Assembly: GCA_903839085.1 (NCBI GenBank)
Contig: CAIMBE010000166.1
Coordinates: 1 to 53,666, forward strand
Direction: 5' to 3'
Length of the DNA stretch: 53,666 nt
Source: an uncultured beta proteobacterium
GTDB taxonomy: Bacteria > Pseudomonadota > Gammaproteobacteria > Burkholderiales > Burkholderiaceae_C
Positions within the stretch are counted from its first letter, which is position 1; every line of letters starts with the position of its first letter. The notes beneath the pieces are model-generated. The model had not been told where the DNA came from. It did not search any database and worked only from the letters and a program-made list of their open reading frames with translations. A program made the translations under genes and the position numbers. Below, piece after piece: positions 33,148 through 41,686 of this stretch.

Positions 33148-33753
33148 ATGGCTGCGCGTCACCTGATCGAGGAAAAACTCTCCAGCGAGGAGTTGTTCAA
33201 GGGTGGCCTGCTGCACGCCTTTAGCGACCGCGTCAGATTGCCCGACGGCGCGAGCGCCCGACGCGAATACGTCGTGCTGCCGGGCGCCGTCATGGTGATT
33301 CCGCTGCTGCTTGATGCCGCGGGCGCGCTGCAAGTCGTGCTGGAGCGCCAGTTTCGCTATCCCGTCGGGCAGGTGATGATCGAATTTCCCGCCGGGCGGC
33401 TCGACCCCGGCGAAGCCACGCAGTGCGGCGCGCAGCGCGAACTGCGCGAGGAAACCGGCTACCAGGCGCTCGAGTGGGCGCGCGCCGGGATGTTGCACCC
33501 GAACGTTTCCTACTCCACCGAATTCATTGAAATCTGGTTTGCCCGCGGCCTGACCGCGGGCAAACCAGAGCTTGACCAGGGCGAGTTTCTGGAGGTCTTC
33601 AGCACCAGCCCGGCGCAGTTGCTGCAATGGTGTCGGGACGGCCAGGTCACCGATGGCAAGACACTGGCCGGCGCCCTGTGGTTGCAGAACTTCCTGTCTG
33701 GCAGTTGGGAACTGGCTTGGCAGAGCGCCCTCGCTTCGGGTGCCGCAGCATAA
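33148..33753 (+). CDS. Nudix hydrolase, ADP-ribose pyrophosphatase-like
   Basis: A 201-residue Nudix protein. An N-terminal beta segment precedes the Nudix box at about 90-112: G-x5-E within GRLDPGEA, then RELREETGY. RQFRYPVGQVMIEFPAGR is typical of the ADP-ribose pyrophosphatase (NudF) group, which splits ADP-ribose to AMP and ribose 5-phosphate. Substrate is inferred from similarity. The ATG at 33148 follows nuoN closely; a GTG-type start nearer VALVDG cannot be excluded. Confidence 0.85.
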   Translation: MAARHLIEEKLSSEELFKGGLLHAFSDRVRLPDGASARREYVVLPGAVMVIPLLLDAAGALQVVLERQFRYPVGQVMIEFPAGRLDPGEATQCGAQRELREETGYQALEWARAGMLHPNVSYSTEFIEIWFARGLTAGKPELDQGEFLEVFSTSPAQLLQWCRDGQVTDGKTLAGALWLQNFLSGSWELAWQSALASGAAA

Positions 33754-33760
33754 TGACGCC

Positions 33761-34210
33761 ATGAAAGTTCTCGATCTTGAGTGTGGCCACCGCCATGTCT
33801 TTGAAGGCTGGTTTGCATCCGAAGACGACTACCTGTCGCAGCGCGAGCGCGGCCTGATCGAATGTCCGGTCTGCGGCAACGCATCGATTGCCAAGAAACT
33901 GAGCGCCCCGCGCCTTAACCTTGTCACCGTTTCGAGCGACCTTGCGCCGGCGCCGGAGATGCTCTCGGTGGCCGGCGCGGCGCCGAGCCTGCAGGCCGCC
34001 TGGATGACGCTGGCGCGCGGAATCCTCGCCAGCACCGACGACGTCGGCGACCGTTTTGCCGAGGAGGCGCGACGGATCCACTATGGCGAGGCCGAGGAAC
34101 GCGGCATCCGCGGCCAGGCCTCGCAGGCCGAAGCCGAGTCGCTCCTGGAGGAAGGGATCGCGGTGATCCAGTTGCAGCTGCCGGAGGCGCTCAAGGGTCG
34201 ACTGCAGTGA
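33761..34210 (+). CDS. DUF1178 family protein
   Basis: A 149-residue protein with the DUF1178 signature: MKVLDLECGHRHVFEGWF, SEDDYLSQRERGLIECPVCG and AKKLSAPRLN. Three or four cysteines and a His in the first 45 residues suggest a small zinc-ribbon-like site. The C-terminal half is acidic-helical (FAEEARRIHYGEAEERGIRG). Family function is unknown. It starts 7 bp after the Nudix gene and is 25 bp before the glutamate dehydrogenase gene. Confidence 0.88.
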   Translation: MKVLDLECGHRHVFEGWFASEDDYLSQRERGLIECPVCGNASIAKKLSAPRLNLVTVSSDLAPAPEMLSVAGAAPSLQAAWMTLARGILASTDDVGDRFAEEARRIHYGEAEERGIRGQASQAEAESLLEEGIAVIQLQLPEALKGRLQ

Positions 34211-34235
34211 GATATCAGGGTAACAAGGAAATAAA

Positions 34236-37200
34236 ATGACAACTTCCCACCTCGCCGAATTGCTGGCCTACATGCAGCAGCATGGCGCAAGCTCGGCGAA
34301 CCTGCAGAGCAGTTTTGTCAGCGCCTACTTCGAGAACACCGACCCTGACGAAATCATGGCGCGCGGCCCGGCCACGCTGTACGCGATTGCCAATGCCCAC
34401 TGGCGCCTGCTCGATACGCCGCGCGCCGCGCGCAGCGCGCAGGTGCGGGTTTTCAATCCCACGCTGGCGGAAGACGGCTTCGTCAGCGAGCACAGCGTGG
34501 TCCAGATCGTGCATGACGACATGCCGTTTCTGGTCGATTCGGTCACGATGGCCATCAACCGCGGCAGCCGCACGGCGCACTGGGTGGTTCACCCGCTGAT
34601 GAGCGTCGTGCGCGACGCGGCCGGAAAGATAATCAGCGCCAGCAATGTCACGACGGTCGGCGCGAGCGGGCAGGATGCCCGGGTCGAGTCCCTGATCCTG
34701 GTGGAATGCGATCGCATCGTGGGCGCCGCCGAGCAGCGCGCCCTGCATGAGGAATTGGATCGGGTGCTCGGTGATGTGCGAAGCTCGGTGCAGGACTGGC
34801 AGGCCATGCTCGAGCGCGTGCAGTCCGTCAGCGAGGCGGCCAGGGCTTCGCCCCTGCCCGCTGAGAGCCGGCAGGAGGGGATCGACTTTCTGCACTGGCT
34901 GCAGGACCGTCATTTCACTTTTCTCGGTGCCCGCGACTACGACCTCCAACGCGACGCCGACGGCGCCAGCCTGATCGCCTGCCCGGGCTCGGGCCTGGGC
35001 ATATTGCGCGGACCGGTCCGCACCGCCCAGACGCGGCTGCCGCCCGAAGCGCTTGGCCAGATCGATTCCGAGGCGCTGGTGCTGGTGACCAAGGCCATGA
35101 CGCGCGCCACCGTGCACCGTCCCGCCTGGCTCGACTACATTGGCGTCAAGCGCTTTGACCAGAGCGGCGCGGTGGTCGGTGAAACGCGCTTCCTGGGCCT
35201 CTACACCTCGGCCGCCTATTCCGCCCTGGCCGGCGAGATTCCCAAGGTGCGCCGGCGCGTCGCGAAGGTCATGAGCAGCGCCGGCGTGGTGCCCGACAGC
35301 CACGCGGCCAAATCGCTGCAGTCGATTCTGGACGCCTATCCGCGCGACGAACTGTTCCAGATCGACACCGCCACCCTGACCGAGCACGCCGTGGGCATCC
35401 TGCGCCTGCAGGAGCGCCAGCGCACGCGCGTCTTCTGGCGCCGCGACCCGTTTGGGCGCTTTACCTCGGTCCAGGTGTTTGTGCCGCGCGAGCGCTTCAA
35501 CACCGAGTTGCGGATCAAGATTGGCGCTGAGCTGATGAGCGCGCTCGATGGCCAGATGATCGAGTTCACGCCGATGCTGACCGACAGCCCGATGGCGCGA
35601 ATTCACTACCTGGTGCGCGCCAAGGTGAGCGCGCCGCAGCTTGCCAACCTGGCGGCGCTGGAGGCGCGGATCGCGCGGCTGGCGCAGCGCTGGGAGGACG
35701 ACTGCACCGGTGAATTGCTGCGCTCCCACGGCGAAGGCCAGGGGCTGGCGCTGGCGCACCGTTTCGCCAATGCCTTCCCGACCGCCTACCGCGAGGATTT
35801 TGCGGCGGCGGTGGGAGCGGAGGACGCCGACGTGCTCGCCGGTTTGTCCGAGGCCATGCCGCTTGCCGTCAAGCTTTACCGACCGCTCGATGCCAGCGCC
35901 GGGCTGTTGCGCTTCAAGATCTACAACACGAACAAGGTGGCGCTGTCGGATTCATTGCCGGTGCTCGAGTGCATGGGCGCCCGCGTGCTTGACGAACGCC
36001 CCTATCACATCGGAAGTGGCGACGCCGTCCTTTGGATTCACGACCTGGGCCTGCAGTTGCCCGTCGGTACCGATCTGGCCACCGTCAAGGCGCGTTTTGA
36101 AGCGCTTTTTTGCCACGCCTGGCGCGCCGAGGTCGAGAGCGACGACCTCAACAAGCTGGTGCTCAGCACCACGCTGGACGCGCGCGCCATCGCCGTGCTG
36201 CGCGCCTACACGCGCTACTTCAGGCAACTGGGCTTTGCGTTCAGCCAGAAATACATCGAGGAAGCCCTCAACCGCAATGCCCTGATTGCCCAGGCCATCT
36301 TCGCGCTGTTCAGCGCCCGCTTTGACCCGGCCCGGGCGAAGTCCGGGGCGCCGGCCGAGCGCGAGGAAATCCAGCAAGTGCTGCGCCAGGCGATCGAAGC
36401 CGATCTGCGCGACGTTGCGAGCCTCGATGAAGACCGGATCCTGCGGCAGTTCTTTGCCAGCGTGCTGGCCACCTTGCGCACCAACGCGTGGCAAAGAACA
36501 GCCGGCGGCGCGCACAAGCCCTACATCAGCTTCAAGTTCGATCCGCGCCAGGTTCCCGGCGTTCCCGAGCCCAAGCCGCTGTTCGAGATCTGGGTTTATT
36601 CGCCGCGCGTGGAAGCCATTCATCTGCGCAACGGCAAGGTGGCGCGCGGCGGCATTCGCTGGTCGGACCGGCGCGAGGATTTCCGAACCGAGATCCTGGG
36701 TCTGGTCAAGGCCCAGCATGTCAAGAACACGGTCATCGTTCCGGTCGGCTCCAAGGGCGGCTTCGTGCTCAAGAATGCGCCGCCACCGAGCGACCGCGAA
36801 GCCTACATGGCCGAGGGCATCGCCTGCTACAGACTGTTCCTCTCGGGCATGCTCGACCTGACCGACAACCTGGTCAAGGGCGCCGTGGTGCCGCCGGTCG
36901 ATGTGGTTCGCCATGATCCCGACGATCCCTATCTGGTGCTTGCGGCCGACAAGGGCACCGCCACCTTCTCCGATATCGCCAACAGCATTTCAGCGGACTA
37001 TGGCTTTTGGCTCGGTGACGCCTTTGCCTCCGGCGGCTCGGTCGGCTACGACCACAAGAAGATGGGCATCACGGCGCGCGGCGCCTGGGAGTCCGTCAAG
37101 CGGCACTTCCGCGCCTTGTCGCTCAACACGCAGACCACCGCGTTCACGGTGGTCGGCATTGGCGACATGTCGGGCGACGTGTTTGGCAACGGCATGCTGC

Positions 37201-39011
37201 TGTCCGAGCACATCAAGCTGCTGGTGGCGTTTGACCATCGGCACATTTTCATCGACCCGGCGCCCGATCTCGCGCGCTCCCATGCCGAGCGCAAGCGCCT
37301 GTTCGATCTGCCTCGCTCGAGCTGGGACGACTATGACAAGAGCCTGATATCGCAGGGCGGAGGCGTCTTCCCGCGCGCTGCGAAATCGATCAGGCTGAGC
37401 CCCGAGGCGCGCCATGTCATCGGGATCGAGGCCGAGGAACTGACGCCGGTGGAGTTGCTGCGCGCCATCCTGCTGGCCCCGGTCGATCTGCTCTACAACG
37501 GCGGCATCGGCACCTACGTCAAGGCCAGCTTCGAGTCGCATGCCCAGGCCGGCGACAAGGCCGGCGATGCCTACCGCGTCAATGGCAGCGAGCTGCGCTG
37601 CAAGGTGCTGGCCGAGGGCGGCAACCTGGGTTGCACGCAGAACGGCCGCATCGAGTTCGCGCAGAAGGGCGGCCTGATCTACACCGACGCGATCGACAAT
37701 TCGGCCGGCGTCGATTGCTCGGATCACGAGGTCAACATCAAGATCCTGCTCGGCAGCGTGGTCGAGGCCGGCGACCTGACGCTCAAGCAGCGCAATGACC
37801 TGCTGGCCTCGATGACCGATGAGGTTGGCCTGCTGGTCCTGACCGACAACTACTACCAGACCCAGGCGCTCGATATTGCCGACCATCGAAAGCTCGAACT
37901 GCTTGACGGGCAGCAGCGGCTGATGCAGTGGCTGGAGATTCACGGACACCTTGACCGGGCCATCGAGTTTCTGCCGGCCGATGAGGAAATCGCCTTGCGC
38001 AAGGCGCACAAGACCGGACTGACGGCGCCCGAAAATGCGGTGCTGCTGGCCTACGCCAAGATGTCGGTGTTCGATGAGCTGGTGGCCAGCAATCTGCCCG
38101 ACGATCCCTATTTCAAGCGCGTCCTCAAGGCCTACTTTCCCTCGGCGCTGGGCGAAAAATTCGGCGCCGCCATGGCCAGCCATCCGCTGCGGCGCGAGAT
38201 CATCGCCACCTTCATGACCAACACGGTCGTCAATCGGACCGGCGCGACCTTTGTCAACTTCATTGCCGCCGAGGCCGGCGCGGCGGCGGCCGACGTGATT
38301 CGTGCCTTCACGCTGGCGCGCGAGATTTTCGACCTCGAAGCGCTGTGGGACCAGATTGACGCGCTCGATTACCAGGTCAATTCCAGGCTGCAGCTCGATC
38401 TGCTGACGCGGCTGACCCGCATCGCGCAGCGGGCATCGCGCTGGATGCTGCGCGTGCGGGCGCAAAGCAGCGATCTGCCGACCCTGATCCGGTGTTATCA
38501 GCCGGCGGCGCGCGAGTTGCGCCTGCAACTGGCAGGCTGGCTGCCGGAAAGCGCCAACACCAGCTGGCAGCAGGCGACCGCGGAACTGGTCAAGGCCGGC
38601 GTTGAGGCGGGCCTGGCGGCCAATCTGACGGCGCTCGACTTCATCTTTCCGGCGCTCGATCTGGTCGATCTGGCCGAACATGCCAACACCGGCCTGGAGC
38701 AGGCGGCGCGCGCCTATTTCGCGATCGATGCCGAACTGAGCCTGACCGGGTGGCGATTGCAGATCAACCGGCTGCCGACCGACACGCTGTGGCAGACGCA
38801 GGCGCGCGCCAGCGCCCGCGACGATGTCTATTCGATCGCCAGCCAGATCACGCGCGGACTGCTGTCAAGGCAGGAGGACCTCGCGCATTGGCGCGGACAA
38901 AACGCGCCGGCGATCGAGCGCCTGTGCCGCCTGCTGAGCGATATCAGCACGCAGGCCGCGGACCTGGCGCCGGTGTCGGTGGCCCTGCGCGAACTGCGCC
39001 ATCTGGCCTGA
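34236..39011 (+). CDS. NAD-dependent glutamate dehydrogenase, large (about 180 kDa) type
   Basis: A 1591-residue enzyme that oxidatively deaminates L-glutamate to 2-oxoglutarate and ammonium with NAD. The long N-terminal regulatory part (about 1-700, with ACT-like segments such as HDDMPFLVDSVTMAINR) precedes the catalytic core. The core shows GGIRWSDRREDFRTEILGLV, VGSKGGFVLK (about 838), PVDVVRHDPDDPYLVLAADKGTA and VGIGDMSGDVFGNGML (about 972). A C-terminal helical domain follows. Length is normal for this class. AAGGAA lies upstream of the ATG. Being downstream of nuo, its NADH could feed complex I. Confidence 0.93.
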   Translation: MTTSHLAELLAYMQQHGASSANLQSSFVSAYFENTDPDEIMARGPATLYAIANAHWRLLDTPRAARSAQVRVFNPTLAEDGFVSEHSVVQIVHDDMPFLVDSVTMAINRGSRTAHWVVHPLMSVVRDAAGKIISASNVTTVGASGQDARVESLILVECDRIVGAAEQRALHEELDRVLGDVRSSVQDWQAMLERVQSVSEAARASPLPAESRQEGIDFLHWLQDRHFTFLGARDYDLQRDADGASLIACPGSGLGILRGPVRTAQTRLPPEALGQIDSEALVLVTKAMTRATVHRPAWLDYIGVKRFDQSGAVVGETRFLGLYTSAAYSALAGEIPKVRRRVAKVMSSAGVVPDSHAAKSLQSILDAYPRDELFQIDTATLTEHAVGILRLQERQRTRVFWRRDPFGRFTSVQVFVPRERFNTELRIKIGAELMSALDGQMIEFTPMLTDSPMARIHYLVRAKVSAPQLANLAALEARIARLAQRWEDDCTGELLRSHGEGQGLALAHRFANAFPTAYREDFAAAVGAEDADVLAGLSEAMPLAVKLYRPLDASAGLLRFKIYNTNKVALSDSLPVLECMGARVLDERPYHIGSGDAVLWIHDLGLQLPVGTDLATVKARFEALFCHAWRAEVESDDLNKLVLSTTLDARAIAVLRAYTRYFRQLGFAFSQKYIEEALNRNALIAQAIFALFSARFDPARAKSGAPAEREEIQQVLRQAIEADLRDVASLDEDRILRQFFASVLATLRTNAWQRTAGGAHKPYISFKFDPRQVPGVPEPKPLFEIWVYSPRVEAIHLRNGKVARGGIRWSDRREDFRTEILGLVKAQHVKNTVIVPVGSKGGFVLKNAPPPSDREAYMAEGIACYRLFLSGMLDLTDNLVKGAVVPPVDVVRHDPDDPYLVLAADKGTATFSDIANSISADYGFWLGDAFASGGSVGYDHKKMGITARGAWESVKRHFRALSLNTQTTAFTVVGIGDMSGDVFGNGMLLSEHIKLLVAFDHRHIFIDPAPDLARSHAERKRLFDLPRSSWDDYDKSLISQGGGVFPRAAKSIRLSPEARHVIGIEAEELTPVELLRAILLAPVDLLYNGGIGTYVKASFESHAQAGDKAGDAYRVNGSELRCKVLAEGGNLGCTQNGRIEFAQKGGLIYTDAIDNSAGVDCSDHEVNIKILLGSVVEAGDLTLKQRNDLLASMTDEVGLLVLTDNYYQTQALDIADHRKLELLDGQQRLMQWLEIHGHLDRAIEFLPADEEIALRKAHKTGLTAPENAVLLAYAKMSVFDELVASNLPDDPYFKRVLKAYFPSALGEKFGAAMASHPLRREIIATFMTNTVVNRTGATFVNFIAAEAGAAAADVIRAFTLAREIFDLEALWDQIDALDYQVNSRLQLDLLTRLTRIAQRASRWMLRVRAQSSDLPTLIRCYQPAARELRLQLAGWLPESANTSWQQATAELVKAGVEAGLAANLTALDFIFPALDLVDLAEHANTGLEQAARAYFAIDAELSLTGWRLQINRLPTDTLWQTQARASARDDVYSIASQITRGLLSRQEDLAHWRGQNAPAIERLCRLLSDISTQAADLAPVSVALRELRHLA

Positions 39012-39013
39012 CG

Positions 39014-39193
39014 GTCATCCCATTGAGGAGCGCCAGCGACGCGGCAATCCATGTCCGTTGGTAATCCGCCATGGCTCGCCACGGCCTGCAGCCTCTCCAT
39101 GAACCGCTTGGCCATGGTGTCACTTTCGTCATCGCGAAGGCCCAAGGGCTGTGGCGATCCATGCATGGACTGCCGCGCTTCGCTCGCAGTGAC
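39014..39193. repeat. Dispersed palindromic repeats after the glutamate dehydrogenase gene
   Basis: Two copies of one repeat family fill this gap. A single arm at 39014-39053 contains AGCGACGCGGCAATCCATG. A full imperfect palindrome runs 39128-39193, from GTCATCGCGAAGG through GTGGCGATCCATGCA to CTCGCAGTGAC. Related copies occur at 41704, 43124, 47142 and 47333. Confidence 0.8.
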
Positions 39194-39254
39194 GGGAGGA
39201 AACGGGGGCAAAGGCGCAGTGACGGGAGGAAACGGGAGCAAAGGCGCGGTGACG
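39187..39254. repeat. 30-bp tandem repeat, about 2.3 copies
   Basis: The unit CAGTGACGGGAGGAAACGGG plus GCAAAGGCG-like remainder occurs at 39187 and 39217 with one difference, and a third partial unit starts at 39247. It grows out of the right arm of the neighbouring palindromic repeat and lies just downstream of the ABC exporter stop codon. Confidence 0.8.
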
Positions 39255-39263
39255 CATACGGGC

Positions 39264-41039
39264 TCAGGCGTTGAACTGCAGCGCCGCCAGGCCGGCATAG
39301 ACGCCGCCGCGCGCCACCAACTCGGCGTGCGTGCCTTGCTCCACCAGCAGGCCGTGGTCGAGCACCACGATCAGGTCGGCCTTCTGCACCGTTGCCAGCC
39401 GGTGCGCAATCACCAGCGTGGTTCGGCCCCGCATGGCGGACTCCAGCGCCGCCTGCACCATGCGCTCGCTTTCGGCGTCCAGCGCGCTGGTGGCCTCGTC
39501 GAGCAAGAGCAGCGGCGGGTTCTTCAGCATGGCGCGCGCGATCGCAATGCGCTGGCGCTGGCCGCCCGAGAGCCGCACGCCGCGCTCGCCCAGAAAGGTG
39601 TCATAACCCTGCGGCAGGGCGCTGATGAATTCGTTGGCAAAGGCGGCCTGCGCAGCGGCCCTGACCTCTGCGTCGCTGGCATCGGGCCGGCCATAGCGAA
39701 TGTTTTCCAGCGCGCTGCTCGAGAAGATCACCGCGTCCTGCGGCACGATGCCGATGCGCTGGCGCAGATCGTGCAGCGCCAGCTCGCGCGTATCGGCGCC
39801 GTCGAGCACGATGCGTCCCGAGGCCGGGTCGTAAAAGCGCAGCAGCAACTGGAACACCGTGCTCTTGCCCGCACCGCTGGGTCCGACCAGGGCGACCGTC
39901 TGACCGGCTTTGACTTGCAGCGAAAACCGGCTCAGCGCAGCCTGCTTGGGCCGCGATGGATAGTGAAAACAGATGTCTTCAAATTGAACCGCGCTGCCGG
40001 CCGTTTGCAGCGGGGCGGCGAGCGGTCGGGCCGGCGACGTGATGGGCGAGCGGCTGCCCAGCAGTTCCATCAGGCGCTCGGTGGCGCCGGCCGCGCGCAG
40101 CAGGTCGCCGTAGACCTCGCCCAGAATGGCAAAGGCACTTGCCAGGATGATGACGTACATCACGGTCTGGCCCAGGTCGCCCGCAGTGATGCGCCCGGCC
40201 ATGACCGCCTGGGTGCCCTGGTACAGGCCCCAGAGCAGCGCGGCCGAGGTCGCGATGATGATGAAGGCCACCAGCGCCGAGCGCGCCTTGGTGCGTCGCA
40301 CCGCGGTCTTGAAGGCGCTCTCGGTCGAGTCGCTGAAACGCGCCGCCTCGCGGCCCTCGGCGGTGTAGCTTTGCACCACCGGAATGGCGTTGAGCACCTC
40401 GGCGGCGATGGCGCTCGAATCGGCGATCCGGTCCTGGCTGGCCCGCGAAAGCTTGCGCACGCGCCGGCCAAACCACAGGGCCGGCACCACGACCAGCACC
40501 AGCACGCCCAGCACCTGAACCATGACATAGGGATTGGTCCAGATCAGCATGCCCAGCGCGCCGATGCCCATCACCGTGTTGCGCAATCCCATCGAGAGCG
40601 AGGAGCCGACCACGCTCTGCACCAGCGTGGTGTCGGCCGACAGGCGCGACAGCACCTCGCCGGTCTGGGTGGTCTCGAAGAACTCCGGGCTCTGCTCGAG
40701 CACATGCGCGTAGACCGCGTTGCGCAGGTCGGCGGTCACCCGCTCGCCGAGCCAGCTCACCATGTAGAAGCGCGCGGCTGAAAACAGGCCCAGCGCCACC
40801 GCCACGGCAAACAGGGCGACAAAGTGCTCGCGCAGGGCCATTACCTGCGCGCCCTTGTCGGTCTGCACCAGACCGCCGTCGATCAGGCTGCGAAGGGCGA
40901 CCGGAAAGGCCAGCGTCGCCACAGCAGCCAGCACCAGAAAGGCCAGCGCCAGGGCGATGCGGCTGCGGTAGGGCAGAAGAAAGGGCGCCAGCCCGGACAG
41001 GGAGCGCGGCGAGGCGGGGGCGGGCTTGGCATCGGACAT
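39264..41039 (-). CDS. MsbA-like ABC exporter (fused permease and ATPase)
   Basis: A 591-residue half-transporter expected to act as a homodimer in the inner membrane. Six helices cover about 25-320. The nucleotide-binding domain has Walker [10 protein letters not shown] (386-394), Q-loop VPQDAVIF, signature [15 protein letters not shown] (490-504), Walker [13 protein letters not shown] (510-521) and the H-loop His546 in LVIAHRLA. Substrate is unknown: lipid A, lipids or drugs are all possible for this class. The ATG at 41039 is chosen; an upstream in-frame start would overlap the MarR promoter. Divergent from the MarR regulator with a 92-bp shared gap. Confidence 0.9.
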   Translation of the reverse strand: MSDAKPAPASPRSLSGLAPFLLPYRSRIALALAFLVLAAVATLAFPVALRSLIDGGLVQTDKGAQVMALREHFVALFAVAVALGLFSAARFYMVSWLGERVTADLRNAVYAHVLEQSPEFFETTQTGEVLSRLSADTTLVQSVVGSSLSMGLRNTVMGIGALGMLIWTNPYVMVQVLGVLVLVVVPALWFGRRVRKLSRASQDRIADSSAIAAEVLNAIPVVQSYTAEGREAARFSDSTESAFKTAVRRTKARSALVAFIIIATSAALLWGLYQGTQAVMAGRITAGDLGQTVMYVIILASAFAILGEVYGDLLRAAGATERLMELLGSRSPITSPARPLAAPLQTAGSAVQFEDICFHYPSRPKQAALSRFSLQVKAGQTVALVGPSGAGKSTVFQLLLRFYDPASGRIVLDGADTRELALHDLRQRIGIVPQDAVIFSSSALENIRYGRPDASDAEVRAAAQAAFANEFISALPQGYDTFLGERGVRLSGGQRQRIAIARAMLKNPPLLLLDEATSALDAESERMVQAALESAMRGRTTLVIAHRLATVQKADLIVVLDHGLLVEQGTHAELVARGGVYAGLAALQFNA

Positions 41040-41092
41040 GGGGGCGAGTGTAGCCAAAAAGCGCAGAATTTGTTGCCATACCAAACAAAGCC

Positions 41093-41121
41093 TTGACAAT
41101 GATTGCCTAAGCAAATAATAT
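41093..41121 (+). promoter_or_regulatory. Sigma-70 promoter with MarR operator for the efflux operon
   Basis: TTGACA (41093-41098) and TAATAT (41116-41121) are exactly 17 bp apart. Between them lies the palindrome TTGC-CTAA-GCAA (41103-41114), the kind of site MarR proteins bind. A bound repressor would sit between the -35 and -10 elements and block polymerase. Transcription would start near 41128, only 3-4 nt before the MarR ATG, which has no Shine-Dalgarno, so the mRNA looks leaderless. Confidence 0.75.
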
Positions 41122-41131
41122 CCACCGCCTC

Positions 41132-41686
41132 ATGCCGCGCTCCACTGATCTACCCACGCCACAGTCGACAGACCCCGCCGGCGAGGCCGGCGTCACGTTC
41201 TACCGCGCCGAAGGCTACCGACCGGAAGACAGCATCGGCTACCTGATGCGGCGCGTGCTGTCGGGACTGGCGCACGAGATCGAGCGCCAACTCGAGCCGA
41301 GCGACCTGACCAACGCCCAGTGGCTGCCACTGCTCAGGCTCTTCGTAGGCGAGGGTTCGACCGTGGCCGAACTGGCGCGCGGCTGCGAGCTCGATGCCGG
41401 CGCCATGACGCGCCTGCTCGATCGCCTCGAAGCCAAGGGGCTGTGCCGGCGCCTGCGGTCCGTGGCCGACCGGCGCGTTGTCAACATCGAGCTGACCGAG
41501 GAGGGGCGCGTGGCGGCGCTGGGCATTCCCGCAGTGCTCAGCGGCGTGCAGAATGCCTGCCTGGCCGGTTTCTCGGCCCAGGAATTTGAAACCCTGAAAG
41601 GCTTCCTGCGCCGCATGATCGCCAATGCGCCCGCCAAACTGCCAACGGCAACCCCTTTGATTCCAGGAGGCCCGCATGAGGCTTGA
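41132..41686 (+). CDS. MarR-family transcriptional regulator
   Basis: A 184-residue winged-helix regulator, first gene of an efflux operon. LMRRVLSGLAHEIERQLEPSDLTNAQW begins the dimer and DNA-binding region near residue 37. The recognition helix is around VAELARGCELDAGAMTRLLDRLEAKGL, and the wing has RSVADRRVVNIELTEEG. It is most like the EmrR/MprA type, which represses emrAB and is released by hydrophobic drugs; ligand is inferred. About 35 polar N-terminal residues precede the fold. Its 3' end overlaps the outer-membrane factor gene by 11 bp. Confidence 0.9.
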   Translation: MPRSTDLPTPQSTDPAGEAGVTFYRAEGYRPEDSIGYLMRRVLSGLAHEIERQLEPSDLTNAQWLPLLRLFVGEGSTVAELARGCELDAGAMTRLLDRLEAKGLCRRLRSVADRRVVNIELTEEGRVAALGIPAVLSGVQNACLAGFSAQEFETLKGFLRRMIANAPAKLPTATPLIPGGPHEA

